A DNA stretch of 64,000 bases from [Mycobacterium] fortunisiensis. Lineage in GTDB: Bacteria; Actinomycetota; Actinomycetes; Mycobacteriales; Mycobacteriaceae. The position numbers and the translations under genes are program-made. Every line of letters starts with the position of its first letter. Positions within the stretch are counted from its first letter, which is position 1. This document shows, piece after piece, positions 44,614-54,324 of this stretch. The notes beneath the pieces are model-generated. The model saw nothing but the letters and a program-made list of their open reading frames with translations. It was not told the origin of the DNA and ran no database searches. The DNA is taken from NCBI RefSeq assembly GCF_019050325.1, contig NZ_VOMB01000004.1, positions 107,936 through 171,935 on the forward strand, given 5' to 3'.

Positions 44614-44879
44614 GAAACGAAATCGTCGCCGGCATAGCCGGATTGGTGGCCGGCCACATCCTGTGGCTGGCTGCCATCACGTTGGCTACGGAGGGCTCCC
44701 GGGTCACCATCTGGGCGCTGCTGGTGGCTCTGCTGTCCGTCATCGGTGGTGCGCTCGGCGGCTACTTCGGGTGGCGCAAGTACCAGCAGAAGTCGATGGA
44801 GTGGGCGGTGTTCCTGTGGGCGCTGCCGGTCTCCCCGGTGGTGTTCTCGCTGGTGTTGTTGGGCGTCACGTACCTCTAG
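44610..44879 (+). CDS. small membrane protein (Rv0463-like)
   Basis: The 89-residue protein starts at TTG 44610, overlapping the lpd stop. It has three hydrophobic segments ([63 protein letters not shown]). Place and size match Rv0463. Function unknown. Confidence 0.75.
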   Translation: MRNEIVAGIAGLVAGHILWLAAITLATEGSRVTIWALLVALLSVIGGALGGYFGWRKYQQKSMEWAVFLWALPVSPVVFSLVLLGVTYL

Positions 44880-44897
44880 CCCCACCAAACCTAGCCG

Positions 44898-44960
44898 CGC
44901 CGACACTACGGTTTGTGCTGCGATTTCGTCGTTTTTCCGACACAAACCGTAGTCTCGGCG
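44898..44960. repeat. dispersed hairpin element, copy 1 (CGCCGA...TCGGCG)
   Basis: CGCCGACACTACGGTTTGTG (44898-44917) pairs with CACAAACCGTAGTCTCGGCG (44941-44960) with a single mismatch, around a 23-base loop that contains CGATTTCG. It lies between the converging small membrane gene and the decarboxylase-family gene and may end both transcripts. The element at 51.6 kb has the same outer arm and loop word. Confidence 0.85.
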
Positions 44961-44964
44961 GGGC

Positions 44965-45516
44965 TCAGTCCGGGAAGTCCAGCGGGATCCGCAGCGTCGT
45001 CATGGTGGCCGCCAGACCGTCGTATTGGCTTGCCAGCATGCAGAATTCGATGATCTGCTGCTTGCTGAGAATCGCCGAGAGCGCCGCCCAGGTTTCCGCC
45101 GAGATGGACCGGGTGATGACGAACTCGTCGGTCGCGGTGATCAACACCCGCTGCCGGTCGGTCAGCCCTTCGGCGTCAGGCCCCTCGAAGATGCGGGCCT
45201 GCGTCTCGGCGTTCACGCCGCGGCTGCGGGCCAGCCGGCGGTGCTGCTGCAGTTCGTACTCGCAGTCCCGCAGGTGCCCGATCCGCAGGATGACCAGCTC
45301 GGCATCTTGGCGGGGCAGCTTGCCCAATGGGCCGAGCAGCAGCCCGGAATACGGCAGCCAGGCCAAGAACAGCAGCTTGTGTTGGCCCAGCACGTTCATC
45401 AGGGTGAACCGCGGCGCTCGGATGGCCCTGGCGCCCACCTTGGCGATGGCCCAGTTCAGCGGGCCCAGCTCACGGAATCCGCCCGGCGCGATGCGGGCCG
45501 GCTCGAGTGCACTCAC
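44965..45516 (-). CDS. carboxymuconolactone decarboxylase (AhpD-like) family protein
   Basis: The 183-residue protein starts at GTG 45516 (SALEPARIAPGGFRELG). It has the family pattern AELVILRIGHLRDCEYELQQ and HRRLARSRGV, where the Cys/Glu/His cluster supports thiol chemistry, and a second helix pair IIEFCMLASQYDG. AhpD-like proteins reduce partners or peroxides. It corresponds to Rv0464c in place and length. Only one cysteine of the usual CxxC is present, which argues against a classic AhpD disulfide. Confidence 0.85.
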   Translation of the reverse strand: MSALEPARIAPGGFRELGPLNWAIAKVGARAIRAPRFTLMNVLGQHKLLFLAWLPYSGLLLGPLGKLPRQDAELVILRIGHLRDCEYELQQHRRLARSRGVNAETQARIFEGPDAEGLTDRQRVLITATDEFVITRSISAETWAALSAILSKQQIIEFCMLASQYDGLAATMTTLRIPLDFPD

Positions 45517-45610
45517 CTCGCCGAGTCTGGCACAGGTGGTAGGGGCGGGTGGGCGACACCGCGTTCTACACCTGGGCTGTTGATCGAAGACCGCCACCGC
45601 CCTGCGGTAG

Positions 45611-45662
45611 AAACCGACGCAAAAGCCGACCGCAAAAGCCGACCGCAAAAGCCGACCGCAAA
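45611..45662. repeat. 13-bp tandem repeat between ramB and the AhpD-like gene
   Basis: The unit CCGACCGCAAAAG is repeated about three and a half times, the first copy with one change (CCGACGCAAAAG), ending two bases before the ramB stop codon. It lies in the leader of the downstream minus-strand gene. Tracts like this change copy number easily. Nearby CCTGGGCTGTTGATCG (45571-45586) is the inverted match of a sequence at 39716-39731. Confidence 0.8.
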
Positions 45663-45663
45663 C

Positions 45664-47079
45664 CTACGGCTGGCGCACCAGATACGGCGACACCGTCGAG
45701 CGGTGCTCGTTGAGGTCCAGCGCCTTGCCCAGCGCCGGGAAGGCACGTTGCGGGCAGTTGTCGCGCTCACACACCCGGCACCCCGACCCGATGGGGGTGG
45801 CCACTTCGCCGGACAGATCCAGGCCTTCGGAGTACACCAGCCGATGGGCATGGCGCAGTTCGCATCCCAGCCCGATCGCGAATGTCTTGCCGGGCTGGCC
45901 GTAGCGTGACGGGCGTCGCTCCACGGTGCGGGCCACCCACATGTAGTTGCGGCCGTCCGGCATCTGGGCGATCTGCACGCCGATCTTGCCGGGATTGCCG
46001 AAGGTCTCGTAAACGTTCCACAGCGGGCAGGTGCCGCCAGAGGAGGAGAAGTGAAAACCGGTGGCGGACTGTCGTTTTGACATGTTACCGGCCCGGTCCA
46101 CCCGGACGAACGAGAACGGCACCCCGCGCATCGACGGCCGCTGCAGGGTGGACAGCCGGTGACAGATGGTCTCGTAGCTCACCGAGTAGAACGCCGAGAG
46201 CCGCTCCACGTCGTATCGGAAGTTCTCGGTCACATCGTGGAATTGGCGGTAGGGCAGCACGGTGGCCGCAGCGAAGTAGTTGGCCAGCCCGAGCCGGGCC
46301 AGGGTGTGCGACTCCGTGCTGGTGAACTTGCCTTCGTCGACCAGTTTGTCGATGAGGTCGCCGAATTCCAGGAACGCCAGCTCGGCAGCCATCTTGAACA
46401 CCTGCTGGCCGCTGGAGAGGTGATTGCCCATCTCCAGGGTTTTGGTGGCCGGGTCGTAGCGGTGCAGCACGGTGTCACCCAGATCGATGCGCCGCACGAT
46501 CCGTACCCCGTGCTCGGTGGTCAGGCGGTTGGCCAGCTCGCCGGGCAGTTCACCGCGGTGCATGCGCATCTTGACGGTGAGATCCTCGGCGGCAGTGTCG
46601 AGCTCGTGCAGGTAGTTCTGCCGTTGGTAGAAGTAGTCGCGCACTTCCTCGTGCGGCATGGTGATCGAACCGCTGCCGCTGCCGTCGGAGTAGCGGTCCT
46701 CGGTGGCTGCGGCCAGTTGCGTGGTGGTGAGCCGGTAGCGCCGGTGCAGGTTGACCATCGCGCGGGCGAAGTTCGGGTAGGCCGCCACCATGTCGGCGAC
46801 GTCGGCGACGTCCATGTCGACACCCAGGTCGCGGTCCAGCGTCACCTCGCGCATCTCGGCGACCAACCGGGTGTCGTCCTGGGGTGCGAAGAACGTCGCA
46901 TCCACCCCGAACACCTCGGTGATGCGCAGCAGCACGGCCACGGTCAGTGGACGGACGTCGTGCTCGATTTGGTTGAGGTAGCTGGGGGAGATCTCCAGCA
47001 TCTGGGCGAGTGCCGCCTGGCTGAATCCACGCTCGCTCCGCAGTTGCCGCACTCGCGAACCGACGAACGTTTTTGCCAC
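45664..47079 (-). CDS. ramB: RamB, regulator of the glyoxylate bypass
   Basis: The 471-residue regulator starts at GTG 47079 (AKTFVGSRVRQLRSERGFSQ) with an XRE-type helix-turn-helix (about 8-60), then the long sensor region of the short-chain fatty acyl regulators with SGGTCPLWNVYETF and a Cys-rich SGCRVCERDNCPQRAFP near the end. RamB (Rv0465c) represses icl1 and itself when acetate or fatty acids are not the main carbon source. Here icl lies 1.2 kb away, divergent, with a thioesterase between, and matching sites lie before both genes. Confidence 0.95.
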   Translation of the reverse strand: MAKTFVGSRVRQLRSERGFSQAALAQMLEISPSYLNQIEHDVRPLTVAVLLRITEVFGVDATFFAPQDDTRLVAEMREVTLDRDLGVDMDVADVADMVAAYPNFARAMVNLHRRYRLTTTQLAAATEDRYSDGSGSGSITMPHEEVRDYFYQRQNYLHELDTAAEDLTVKMRMHRGELPGELANRLTTEHGVRIVRRIDLGDTVLHRYDPATKTLEMGNHLSSGQQVFKMAAELAFLEFGDLIDKLVDEGKFTSTESHTLARLGLANYFAAATVLPYRQFHDVTENFRYDVERLSAFYSVSYETICHRLSTLQRPSMRGVPFSFVRVDRAGNMSKRQSATGFHFSSSGGTCPLWNVYETFGNPGKIGVQIAQMPDGRNYMWVARTVERRPSRYGQPGKTFAIGLGCELRHAHRLVYSEGLDLSGEVATPIGSGCRVCERDNCPQRAFPALGKALDLNEHRSTVSPYLVRQP

Positions 47080-47092
47080 GTCAAACAGCCTA

Positions 47093-47123
47093 CAAGCCTG
47101 TGAAGGCGGCCTTTGCAGGCTTG
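47093..47123. promoter_or_regulatory. likely RamB operator before ramB
   Basis: CAAGCCTGTGAAGG (47093-47106), three bases, then CCTTTGCAGGCTTG (47110-47123) pair at 12 of 14 positions. The site starts 14 bases upstream of the ramB GTG and contains CCTTTGCA, a word that recurs before icl and resembles the known RamB core TTTGC. Negative autoregulation would follow from binding here. Confidence 0.6.
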
Positions 47124-47196
47124 GCATTCAAGCGCTACTGGCATTATCGGGCTGCCTGGCATGATCGGCTCAGGCGATAGCGACTGGGAGAGCACC

Positions 47197-48018
47197 ATGA
47201 CGGGAACCGCGGACACGACGACCACCGGGCTGAACAAGGTGATGATGCCCGTGCCCGACCCCCATCCCGACGTCTTCGACCGGGAATGGCCGCTGCGGGT
47301 CGGTGACATCGACCGGGCGGGCCGGTTGCGGTTCGACGCCGCGGCCCGCCACATCCAGGACATCGGCTCCGACCATCTGCGTGAGCTCGGCTTCGAGGAA
47401 ACCCACCCGCTGTGGATCGTGCGGCGCACGATGATCGATCTGATCCGCCCGATCGAGTTCCAGGACATGCTGCGGATGCGGCGGTGGTGCTCGGGCACCT
47501 CCAACCGGTGGTGTGAGATGCGGGTGCGGATCGACGGTCGCAAGGGCGGGCTGATGGAATCCGAGGCGTTCTGGATCAACATCAACCGCGAGACCCAAGG
47601 GCCGGCGCGCATCTCCGACGACTTCCTGGCCGGCCTGCGCCGCACCACCGACGAGGCCCGGCTGCGCTGGAAGTCCTACTTGAAGGCGGGCAGCCGCGAG
47701 GATGCCGACGAGATCCGCGAGTACCCGGTGCGGGTGTCCGACATCGACCTGTTCGACCACATGAACAACTCGGTGTACTGGACCGTGATCGAGGATTACC
47801 TGTACTCACATCCGGAACTCCTGGAGACGCCGCTGCGGGTGACCATCGAGCACGACGCCGCCGTCGCCCTCGGCGAGAAACTCGAGATTCTCTCGCACGT
47901 TCACCCGGCCGGGTCGACCGACAAATTCGGGACCGGGCTCACAGATCGCACTGTTAGAACGCTCACATATGCCGTCGGCGACGAGACGAAAGCGATCGCC
48001 TCGCTGTTCTCGCTCTGA
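47197..48018 (+). CDS. acyl-ACP thioesterase-like protein
   Basis: The 273-residue protein has two hot-dog modules: REWPLRVGDIDRAGRLRFDAAARHIQD with WIVRRTMIDLIRPIEFQD, and REYPVRVSDIDLFDHMNNSV with TIEHDAAVALGE. The second module carries the Asp/His/Asn and Glu of FatA/FatB-type acyl-ACP thioesterases, which release fatty acids from the carrier. It corresponds to Rv0466. ATG 47197 follows GGGAG by a normal distance. Confidence 0.88.
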   Translation: MTGTADTTTTGLNKVMMPVPDPHPDVFDREWPLRVGDIDRAGRLRFDAAARHIQDIGSDHLRELGFEETHPLWIVRRTMIDLIRPIEFQDMLRMRRWCSGTSNRWCEMRVRIDGRKGGLMESEAFWININRETQGPARISDDFLAGLRRTTDEARLRWKSYLKAGSREDADEIREYPVRVSDIDLFDHMNNSVYWTVIEDYLYSHPELLETPLRVTIEHDAAVALGEKLEILSHVHPAGSTDKFGTGLTDRTVRTLTYAVGDETKAIASLFSL

Positions 48019-48280
48019 CCCCTCCGGGTTTAACAGTACGGGCGTACTGACCTGCGCCTTTGGGTTACTGGCGGGTAGCTTCTGAACCGGTACAGCCATC
48101 ATATTTCTTCGCAACCTTTGCAAGTTAACGAAGCGCTTTAGCGAAAGTTGGCAACTGAAACGGGTGGACCTGCGGATATGTGCTGTGCCATCGTCGGATT
48201 AGCACAACAGTGAAGTTGCCGGATTGTTAGCAAGATCCGGTGACCGAACAAGGCGACAGAACAACCGAAGGAGCAGTCCT
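48019..48280 (+). promoter_or_regulatory. icl promoter region with a RamB-like site and a palindrome
   Basis: This 262-base leader holds AACCTTTGCAAGTT at 48113-48126, which shares CCTTTGCA with the site before ramB and is itself near-palindromic. It also holds CAGTACG-GG-CGTACTG at 48034-48049, a perfect palindrome of the size bound by TetR-type regulators. GAAGGAG at 48267 is the icl ribosome site. RamB control of icl is established in mycobacteria; the owner of the second palindrome is unknown. Confidence 0.6.
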
Positions 48281-49567
48281 ATGTCGACCGTGGGCACCCC
48301 CAAGTCACCGGAGCAGATCCAGCACGATTGGGACCACAACCCCCGCTGGAAGGGCATCACCCGTACCTACACCCCGGCCGACGTCGTCGCCCTGCAGGGT
48401 TCCGTCGTCGAGGAGGCCACCCTGGCCCGCCGCGGCGCCGAGGTGCTGTGGGAGCAGCTGCACGACATGGACTTCGTCAACGCGCTCGGCGCGCTGACCG
48501 GCAACATGGCCGTCCAGCAGGTCCGCGCCGGCCTCAAGGCCATCTACCTGTCGGGTTGGCAGGTCGCCGGTGACGCCAACCTGTCCGGCCACACCTACCC
48601 CGACCAGAGCCTGTACCCGGCCAACTCGGTGCCGCAGGTGGTCCGCCGCATCAACAACGCGCTGCTGCGCGCCGACGAGATCGCCAAGGTCGAGGGCGAC
48701 ACCTCGGTCGAGAACTGGCTCGCCCCGATCGTCGCCGACGGTGAGGCCGGCTTCGGTGGCGCGCTCAACGTCTACGAGCTGCAGAAGGCCATGATCGCCG
48801 CCGGTGTCGCCGGTTCGCACTGGGAAGACCAGCTGGCCTCGGAGAAGAAGTGCGGCCACCTCGGTGGCAAGGTGCTGATCCCCACCCAGCAGCACATCCG
48901 CACCCTGACCTCGGCGCGCCTGGCCGCGGACGTCGCTGACGTTCCTACCGTCGTCATCGCCCGCACCGACGCCGAGGCCGCCACCCTGATCACCTCCGAT
49001 GTCGACGAGCGGGACCGCCCGTTCATCACCGGTGAGCGCACCTCCGAGGGCTTCTACCACGTGAAGAACGGCCTGGAGCCCTGCATCGCCCGCGCCAAGG
49101 CCTACGCGCCGTACTCCGACCTGATCTGGATGGAGACCGGCACCCCGGACCTGGAGCTGGCCAAGAAGTTCGCCGAGGGCGTCAAGAGCGAGTTCCCCGA
49201 CCAGATGCTGGCCTACAACTGCTCGCCTTCGTTCAACTGGAAGGCCCACCTGGACGACGACACCATCGCCAAGTTCCAGCGCGAGCTGGGCGCGATGGGC
49301 TTCAAGTTCCAGTTCATCACGCTGGCCGGCTTCCACGCCCTCAACTACTCGATGTTCGACCTGGCTCACGGCTACGCCCGCGAGCAGATGAAGGCCTACG
49401 TCGAGCTGCAGGAGCGCGAGTTCGCCGCCGAGGAGCGCGGCTACACCGCCACCAAGCACCAGCGTGAGGTCGGCGCCGGCTACTTCGACCGGATCGCCAC
49501 CACGGTTGACCCGAACAGCTCGACCACCGCGCTGTCCGGTTCCACCGAAGAGGGTCAGTTCCACTGA
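48281..49567 (+). CDS. icl: isocitrate lyase
   Basis: The 428-residue enzyme starts [20 protein letters not shown] and has the catalytic loop [11 protein letters not shown] with Cys191, plus [10 protein letters not shown] and NCSPSFNWK. It splits isocitrate to glyoxylate and succinate in the glyoxylate shunt and also acts as methylisocitrate lyase in propionate use. The length and sequence are those of ICL1 (Rv0467). It is divergent from ramB, with the thioesterase gene between, and is followed by fadB2. Confidence 0.98.
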   Translation: MSTVGTPKSPEQIQHDWDHNPRWKGITRTYTPADVVALQGSVVEEATLARRGAEVLWEQLHDMDFVNALGALTGNMAVQQVRAGLKAIYLSGWQVAGDANLSGHTYPDQSLYPANSVPQVVRRINNALLRADEIAKVEGDTSVENWLAPIVADGEAGFGGALNVYELQKAMIAAGVAGSHWEDQLASEKKCGHLGGKVLIPTQQHIRTLTSARLAADVADVPTVVIARTDAEAATLITSDVDERDRPFITGERTSEGFYHVKNGLEPCIARAKAYAPYSDLIWMETGTPDLELAKKFAEGVKSEFPDQMLAYNCSPSFNWKAHLDDDTIAKFQRELGAMGFKFQFITLAGFHALNYSMFDLAHGYAREQMKAYVELQEREFAAEERGYTATKHQREVGAGYFDRIATTVDPNSSTTALSGSTEEGQFH

Positions 49568-49621
49568 GCTTGCGAAGTGGAACCGACTAGCCAGGGTCAC
49601 TAGGCCCAGTGGCTTGACAGC

Positions 49622-49656
49622 ACAGGCCCCGCTCAGCAGTTTTGGGCGGGGCCTGT
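49622..49656 (+). terminator. hairpin between icl and fadB2
   Basis: ACAGGCCCCGC (49622-49632) pairs perfectly with GCGGGGCCTGT (49646-49656). It lies 55 bases after the icl stop. The tail CTGCG has no T-run, so it may attenuate rather than end transcription into fadB2. Confidence 0.6.
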
Positions 49657-49677
49657 CTGCGTATAGAAAGAGAACCT

Positions 49678-50538
49678 GTGAGCAATCAAATCGAACGAGT
49701 AGGTGTGATCGGTGCCGGCCAGATGGGCGCGGGCATCGCCGAGGTGTCCGCCCGTGCCGGTGTGGACGTGCTGGTGTTCGAGACGTCGGACGCGTTGGTC
49801 ACCGCGGGACGCAATCGCATCACCAAGTCCCTCGAGCGCGCCGTCAGCTCCGGCAAGGTCACCGAGCGGGAGAAAGACGCCGCCCTGGGCAAGCTGAAGT
49901 TCACCACCACCCTGGCCGATCTGGCCGACCGCCAGCTGGTCATCGAGGCCGTCATCGAGGACGAGAACGTCAAGGCGAAGATCTTCGCCGACCTGGATGC
50001 GGTCATCACCGACCCCGACGCGGTGCTGGCTTCCAACACCTCCAGCATTCCGATCATGAAACTCGCAGCTGCTACACAGAATCCTGCCAGGGTTCTCGGC
50101 CTGCACTTTTTCAACCCGGTTCCGGTGTTGCCGCTGGTCGAATTGGTCAGCACCCTGGTGACCTCCGATGCTGCCGCCGCGCGGGTCGAGGAATTCGCCG
50201 GCACGGTTCTCGGAAAACAGGTCGTGCGTTGTTCTGACCGGTCCGGTTTCGTGGTCAACGCGTTGCTGGTTCCCTACCTGCTGTCGGCGGTCCGGATGGT
50301 CGAGGGCGGGTTTGCCACGATCGAGGATGTGGACAAGGCAGTGGTGGCCGGGTTGTCACACCCGATGGGCCCGCTGCGGCTGTCCGATCTGGTCGGTCTG
50401 GACACCCTGAAGCTCATCGCTGACAAGATGTTTGACGAGTTCAAAGAGCCTTTGTACGCCGCGCCGCCGCTGTTGCTGCGGATGGTGGAAGCCGGCCAGC
50501 TGGGCAAGAAATCGGGCCAGGGCTTCTACACATACTGA
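49678..50538 (+). CDS. fadB2: 3-hydroxybutyryl-CoA dehydrogenase
   Basis: The 286-residue enzyme starts at GTG 49678 (SNQIERVGVIGAGQMGAGIA) with the NAD fold GAGQMG, the family signature LGLHFFNPVPVLPLVELV and the C-terminal domain DRSGFVVNALLVPYL. It oxidises 3-hydroxyacyl-CoA to the ketone with NAD. It follows icl as in M. tuberculosis (Rv0468), fitting a fatty acid and acetate use cluster. Confidence 0.95.
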   Translation: MSNQIERVGVIGAGQMGAGIAEVSARAGVDVLVFETSDALVTAGRNRITKSLERAVSSGKVTEREKDAALGKLKFTTTLADLADRQLVIEAVIEDENVKAKIFADLDAVITDPDAVLASNTSSIPIMKLAAATQNPARVLGLHFFNPVPVLPLVELVSTLVTSDAAAARVEEFAGTVLGKQVVRCSDRSGFVVNALLVPYLLSAVRMVEGGFATIEDVDKAVVAGLSHPMGPLRLSDLVGLDTLKLIADKMFDEFKEPLYAAPPLLLRMVEAGQLGKKSGQGFYTY

Positions 50539-50612
50539 ATCGACCCGCGCTGGCACTATGGCCGAGGCTTAGCTAGTCTACCCACAGTAGGGCCTGCCGG
50601 CTCGCTCTATAG

Positions 50613-51566
<954 letters not shown>

Positions 51567-51581
51567 TTCCTTTTCTTTTCC

Positions 51582-51644
51582 CGCCGAGACTACGGTTTCT
51601 GGTGCGATTTCTCTGATTTCGCGCCAGAAACCGTAGTCTCGGCG
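51582..51644. repeat. dispersed hairpin element, copy 2
   Basis: CGCCGAGACTACGGTTTCTG and on to GTGC (51582-51605) pairs with 51621-51644 with one G-T pair over 24 bases, around a 15-base loop. The outer 16 bases match copy 1 at 44.9 kb apart from one base, and the word GCGATTTC recurs at the loop edge. It lies between the converging methyltransferase and DUF559 genes and overlaps the end of the latter. Confidence 0.87.
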
Positions 51645-52522
51645 CATTTGTAGGGTGTGTAACCGGCCCCGCGCAACGCTACCCAGGCGCGGCTGATCAC
51701 CTCTGGCCCGCGAAACTCCAGTTGACGGGCGCTGACCCGCACGATTGTCCATCCCCGGGCCGCCAGAAACTCCAACCGGACGATGTCGTTCTCCTGGGCC
51801 TCGGGCGTGGTCCAGTGCTGGTCCCCGTCGTACTCGATGCCCACCATCCACTCCGGCCAGCCCATGTCGATCCGGCGCCGGACCCGGCCCGATTCGTCAG
51901 CGACCGGTATCTGGGTGACCGGACGCGGCAGCCCAGCACGGATGAGCAGCAACCGCAGCCTGGTCTCCTGCGGGGATTCCGCCCCGGCGTCGGCCAGATC
52001 CAGCGCTTGGCGGAGCCGACGGATACGCCGCGCCCCCGGATAGCGTTCGGCGATCGAAGCGACGTCGGCGGTGGTCCCGCGGGTGCTGTTGAGTAGCGCG
52101 TCGATCCTGATGATCGCGGTGTCGAGCGGTTGGAATCGCCCGATGTCGTAACAGGTGCGGGCGATGGTGGTGCAGGCCATGTCGCCGACCGCGGTGACCT
52201 CGTCGTCAGCGATGACGCCGGTGTGGATCAGGATGCCCGGCGGGGCCGGGTGCCGGAAGCGGGCCAGTTCGGCCGGCGCCTTCTCGGGAACCCACTTGCT
52301 ACCCAGGACCGCTGCCGCGGAATACCCGGCCAGTGTCGCGCAGCGCCGCGACCACAGCCACGCGGCCCGAGCGCGGTTATGCGGGTCGAGAGTGAAATCT
52401 CTTGGTACATAGATATTCTGATGAAGCTTGCGATACCGCGTCCGCAGCGCATGCCGAGTCAGCGTCCCGGCAGCGAGCGCCTCGGTCGCCACCACAAGGT
52501 CTCCCGCGCCAAAATTCCCCAC
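51590..52522 (-). CDS. DUF559 (restriction endonuclease-like) protein
   Basis: The protein of about 310 residues has an N-terminal helix-turn-helix-like region (LTRHALRTRYRKLHQNIYVPRD, as in AbiEi-type proteins) and a C-terminal domain with MVGIEYDGDQHWTTPEAQ, IVRLEFLAARGWTIVRVSA, the very-short-patch-repair nuclease-like pattern D...E.DG..H. Such genes are common in actinobacteria and might cut DNA. The last codons (CAETTVSGAKSEKSHQKP) are encoded inside the hairpin element. The start is taken as GTG near 52522; an earlier TTG lies inside the next hairpin. Confidence 0.75.
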   Translation of the reverse strand: MGNFGAGDLVVATEALAAGTLTRHALRTRYRKLHQNIYVPRDFTLDPHNRARAAWLWSRRCATLAGYSAAAVLGSKWVPEKAPAELARFRHPAPPGILIHTGVIADDEVTAVGDMACTTIARTCYDIGRFQPLDTAIIRIDALLNSTRGTTADVASIAERYPGARRIRRLRQALDLADAGAESPQETRLRLLLIRAGLPRPVTQIPVADESGRVRRRIDMGWPEWMVGIEYDGDQHWTTPEAQENDIVRLEFLAARGWTIVRVSARQLEFRGPEVISRAWVALRGAGYTPYKCAETTVSGAKSEKSHQKP

Positions 52523-52564
52523 ACCGATGTTCGACGCAGCAGGCGGGCATCCGGTTCCCCTTGA

Positions 52565-52627
52565 CGCCGACACGACGCCTTGTGGCGCCAAAATGCCGAA
52601 ATCACGTCATAAAGCGTCGTCTCGGCG
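52565..52627. repeat. dispersed hairpin element, copy 3 (degenerate)
   Basis: CGCCGACACGACGCCTTGTG (from 52565) pairs with the stretch ending GTCGTCTCGGCG (to 52627) at most positions; the arms differ at about five of 24. The outer CGCCGA-x-AC matches copies 1 and 2. It sits between the PPK2-type gene and the DUF559 gene, both on the minus strand. Confidence 0.65.
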
Positions 52628-52642
52628 CAACCAGAAAGAGGG

Positions 52643-53509
52643 CTAAGCCTCAGCCAACCGCTTCTTCTCGGTCTTGACGTCGAAGTCCGGTGGCGGCCAG
52701 GACATGTTGAGGCCTTTGAGCGCCTCGATCAACAGCTCGGTGATGGCCAGCCGGCTGTACCACTTCTTGTCGCACGGCACGATGTGCCAGGGCGCGTAGT
52801 CGGTCGAGGTCTTCTCCAACATGACCTGATAGGCCTCTTGGTATTTGGGCCACAGCAGCCGCTCGTCGATGTCGGCCGGGTTGTACTTCCAGTACTTGTC
52901 GGGCCGCTCCAGTCGCTCGGCCAGCCGGGCCTTCTGCTCGGCGAGCGAGACGAACATCGCCACCTTCACCAGCGTGGTGCCGCCGTCGACCAATTCCCGT
53001 TCGAACGCGTTGATCTCGTCGTAGCGGGCGCCCCAGACATCGGGCGGCACCAGGTTGTGCACCCGCACCACGAGCACGTCCTCGTAGTGTGAACGGTCGA
53101 ATACCCCGATGTGTCCGCCCGGCGGCAGCGCGTTGCGGATCCGCCACAGGTAGTGGTGGGCCCGCTCCTCCTCGGTCGGCTTGCCGAAGCTGGTGTACCG
53201 GACGCCTTGTGGATTTGCCGCGCCCACAACGTGTTTGACGATCCCGCCCTTGCCGGCGGTGTCCATGCCCTGCAGGATCAGCAGCACCGAACGATTGTCG
53301 TCACCGCTCTTGGACCGGGCGTAGAGCATTTCCTGCAGTGAGGCCAGCCGCAGGTTGCGCTCGGTCTGCAGCGTCGGCGCATCGCTCTTGTTGCCGCGGA
53401 ACCCCGGCGTGCTGTTGGTGTCGATGCGCGAGACCTGATCACCGGGGCGGAATGCCAGGTGGGTGTGGGGTTCGTGGGTCCACAGGGCAGGCAGGTCGCG
53501 ATCGGTCAC
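52643..53509 (-). CDS. PPK2-family polyphosphate:nucleotide phosphotransferase
   Basis: The 288-residue enzyme has Walker A LQGMDTAGKGG (Lys87), Walker B GVFDRSHYEDVLVVRV and the lid PTEEERAHHYLWR. These features are of the shorter class often called PPK2-related, which phosphorylates AMP or both AMP and ADP from polyphosphate. It differs clearly from the ppk2 at 20.6 kb (RSHYED against RSWYNR). GTG 53509 is taken as start; a TTG at 53521 would overlap the TetR gene. It forms an operon with that regulator. Confidence 0.88.
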   Translation of the reverse strand: MTDRDLPALWTHEPHTHLAFRPGDQVSRIDTNSTPGFRGNKSDAPTLQTERNLRLASLQEMLYARSKSGDDNRSVLLILQGMDTAGKGGIVKHVVGAANPQGVRYTSFGKPTEEERAHHYLWRIRNALPPGGHIGVFDRSHYEDVLVVRVHNLVPPDVWGARYDEINAFERELVDGGTTLVKVAMFVSLAEQKARLAERLERPDKYWKYNPADIDERLLWPKYQEAYQVMLEKTSTDYAPWHIVPCDKKWYSRLAITELLIEALKGLNMSWPPPDFDVKTEKKRLAEA

Positions 53510-53513
53510 CCGT

Positions 53514-54218
53514 TCAGTCAAGCAGCTGCCGCGGCAGAATCGGGGACGGGTGCGGCTGCGAGTTGAACTTCTCCAGCGACCCGCCGACTTCCACGATGCC
53601 GCACAGGGCGTTCCACGACAGCATGGTCAGGTAGTCGATCAGCTCGTCGGCGGTCATCCGCGGGTTGGACATCCAGGAGTGGGTGGCCAGCTGGACGCCA
53701 CCGACGGTGTGGAAGGCCCACGGTTCGGCGCCGCGGGTGTCCATGCCCACGCTGGCCATCCGGCGCCGCAGCATCACCGCCAGCATGCGGGCGATGATCT
53801 GCTCGGAGTCGGCGACGGCCTTGCTTTTGCTCGCCGAATTGTTGGCCATCACGAACGGATAGATCTCGGGCTCGGCGGCGACGGTTTCCACGTACACCTT
53901 GATGATCTCGCGGGTCAGGTCGAACCCGTCGAGGTTCGACGACAGCGCCGCGGCCATGTTGGGGATCAGGGTGGTCTGGGCGAACCGCATCATCACCGCG
54001 GTGGTGAGGTCGTTCTTGTCGACGAAATAGCGGTAGAGCACGGTCTTGGAGACCCCGATCTCGGCGGCGATCTCGTCCATGCTGACATTGCTGCCACGCC
54101 GACGGATCGCTTCCAGGGTGCCGTCTACCAGCTCGTTACGCCGCTCCACCTTGTGCTGGTGCCAGCGCCGTTTGCGTCCATCGGTCTTCACCGTCACCGG
54201 CGGAGTCTGCTGTGCCAC
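53514..54218 (-). CDS. TetR-family regulator
   Basis: The 234-residue protein has the TetR helix-turn-helix near residues 30-75 (VSMDEIAAEIGVSKTVLYRY then FVDKNDL). The ligand domain has no motif that names its inducer. It corresponds to Rv0472c in place and size. It is divergent from the DUF445 gene with about 105 bases between, the usual place for its operator, and is followed by the PPK2-type gene four bases later. Confidence 0.9.
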   Translation of the reverse strand: MAQQTPPVTVKTDGRKRRWHQHKVERRNELVDGTLEAIRRRGSNVSMDEIAAEIGVSKTVLYRYFVDKNDLTTAVMMRFAQTTLIPNMAAALSSNLDGFDLTREIIKVYVETVAAEPEIYPFVMANNSASKSKAVADSEQIIARMLAVMLRRRMASVGMDTRGAEPWAFHTVGGVQLATHSWMSNPRMTADELIDYLTMLSWNALCGIVEVGGSLEKFNSQPHPSPILPRQLLD

Positions 54219-54324
54219 AGTCGCAGTAGTCCCATTCCCTAGTTCCGCTTAATACTACGGCGGATCGCCGGCTGCCGACCTCTGGGTGCGACGCCGAATT
54301 GGCGCGGTTGTGGATGATGGATAC

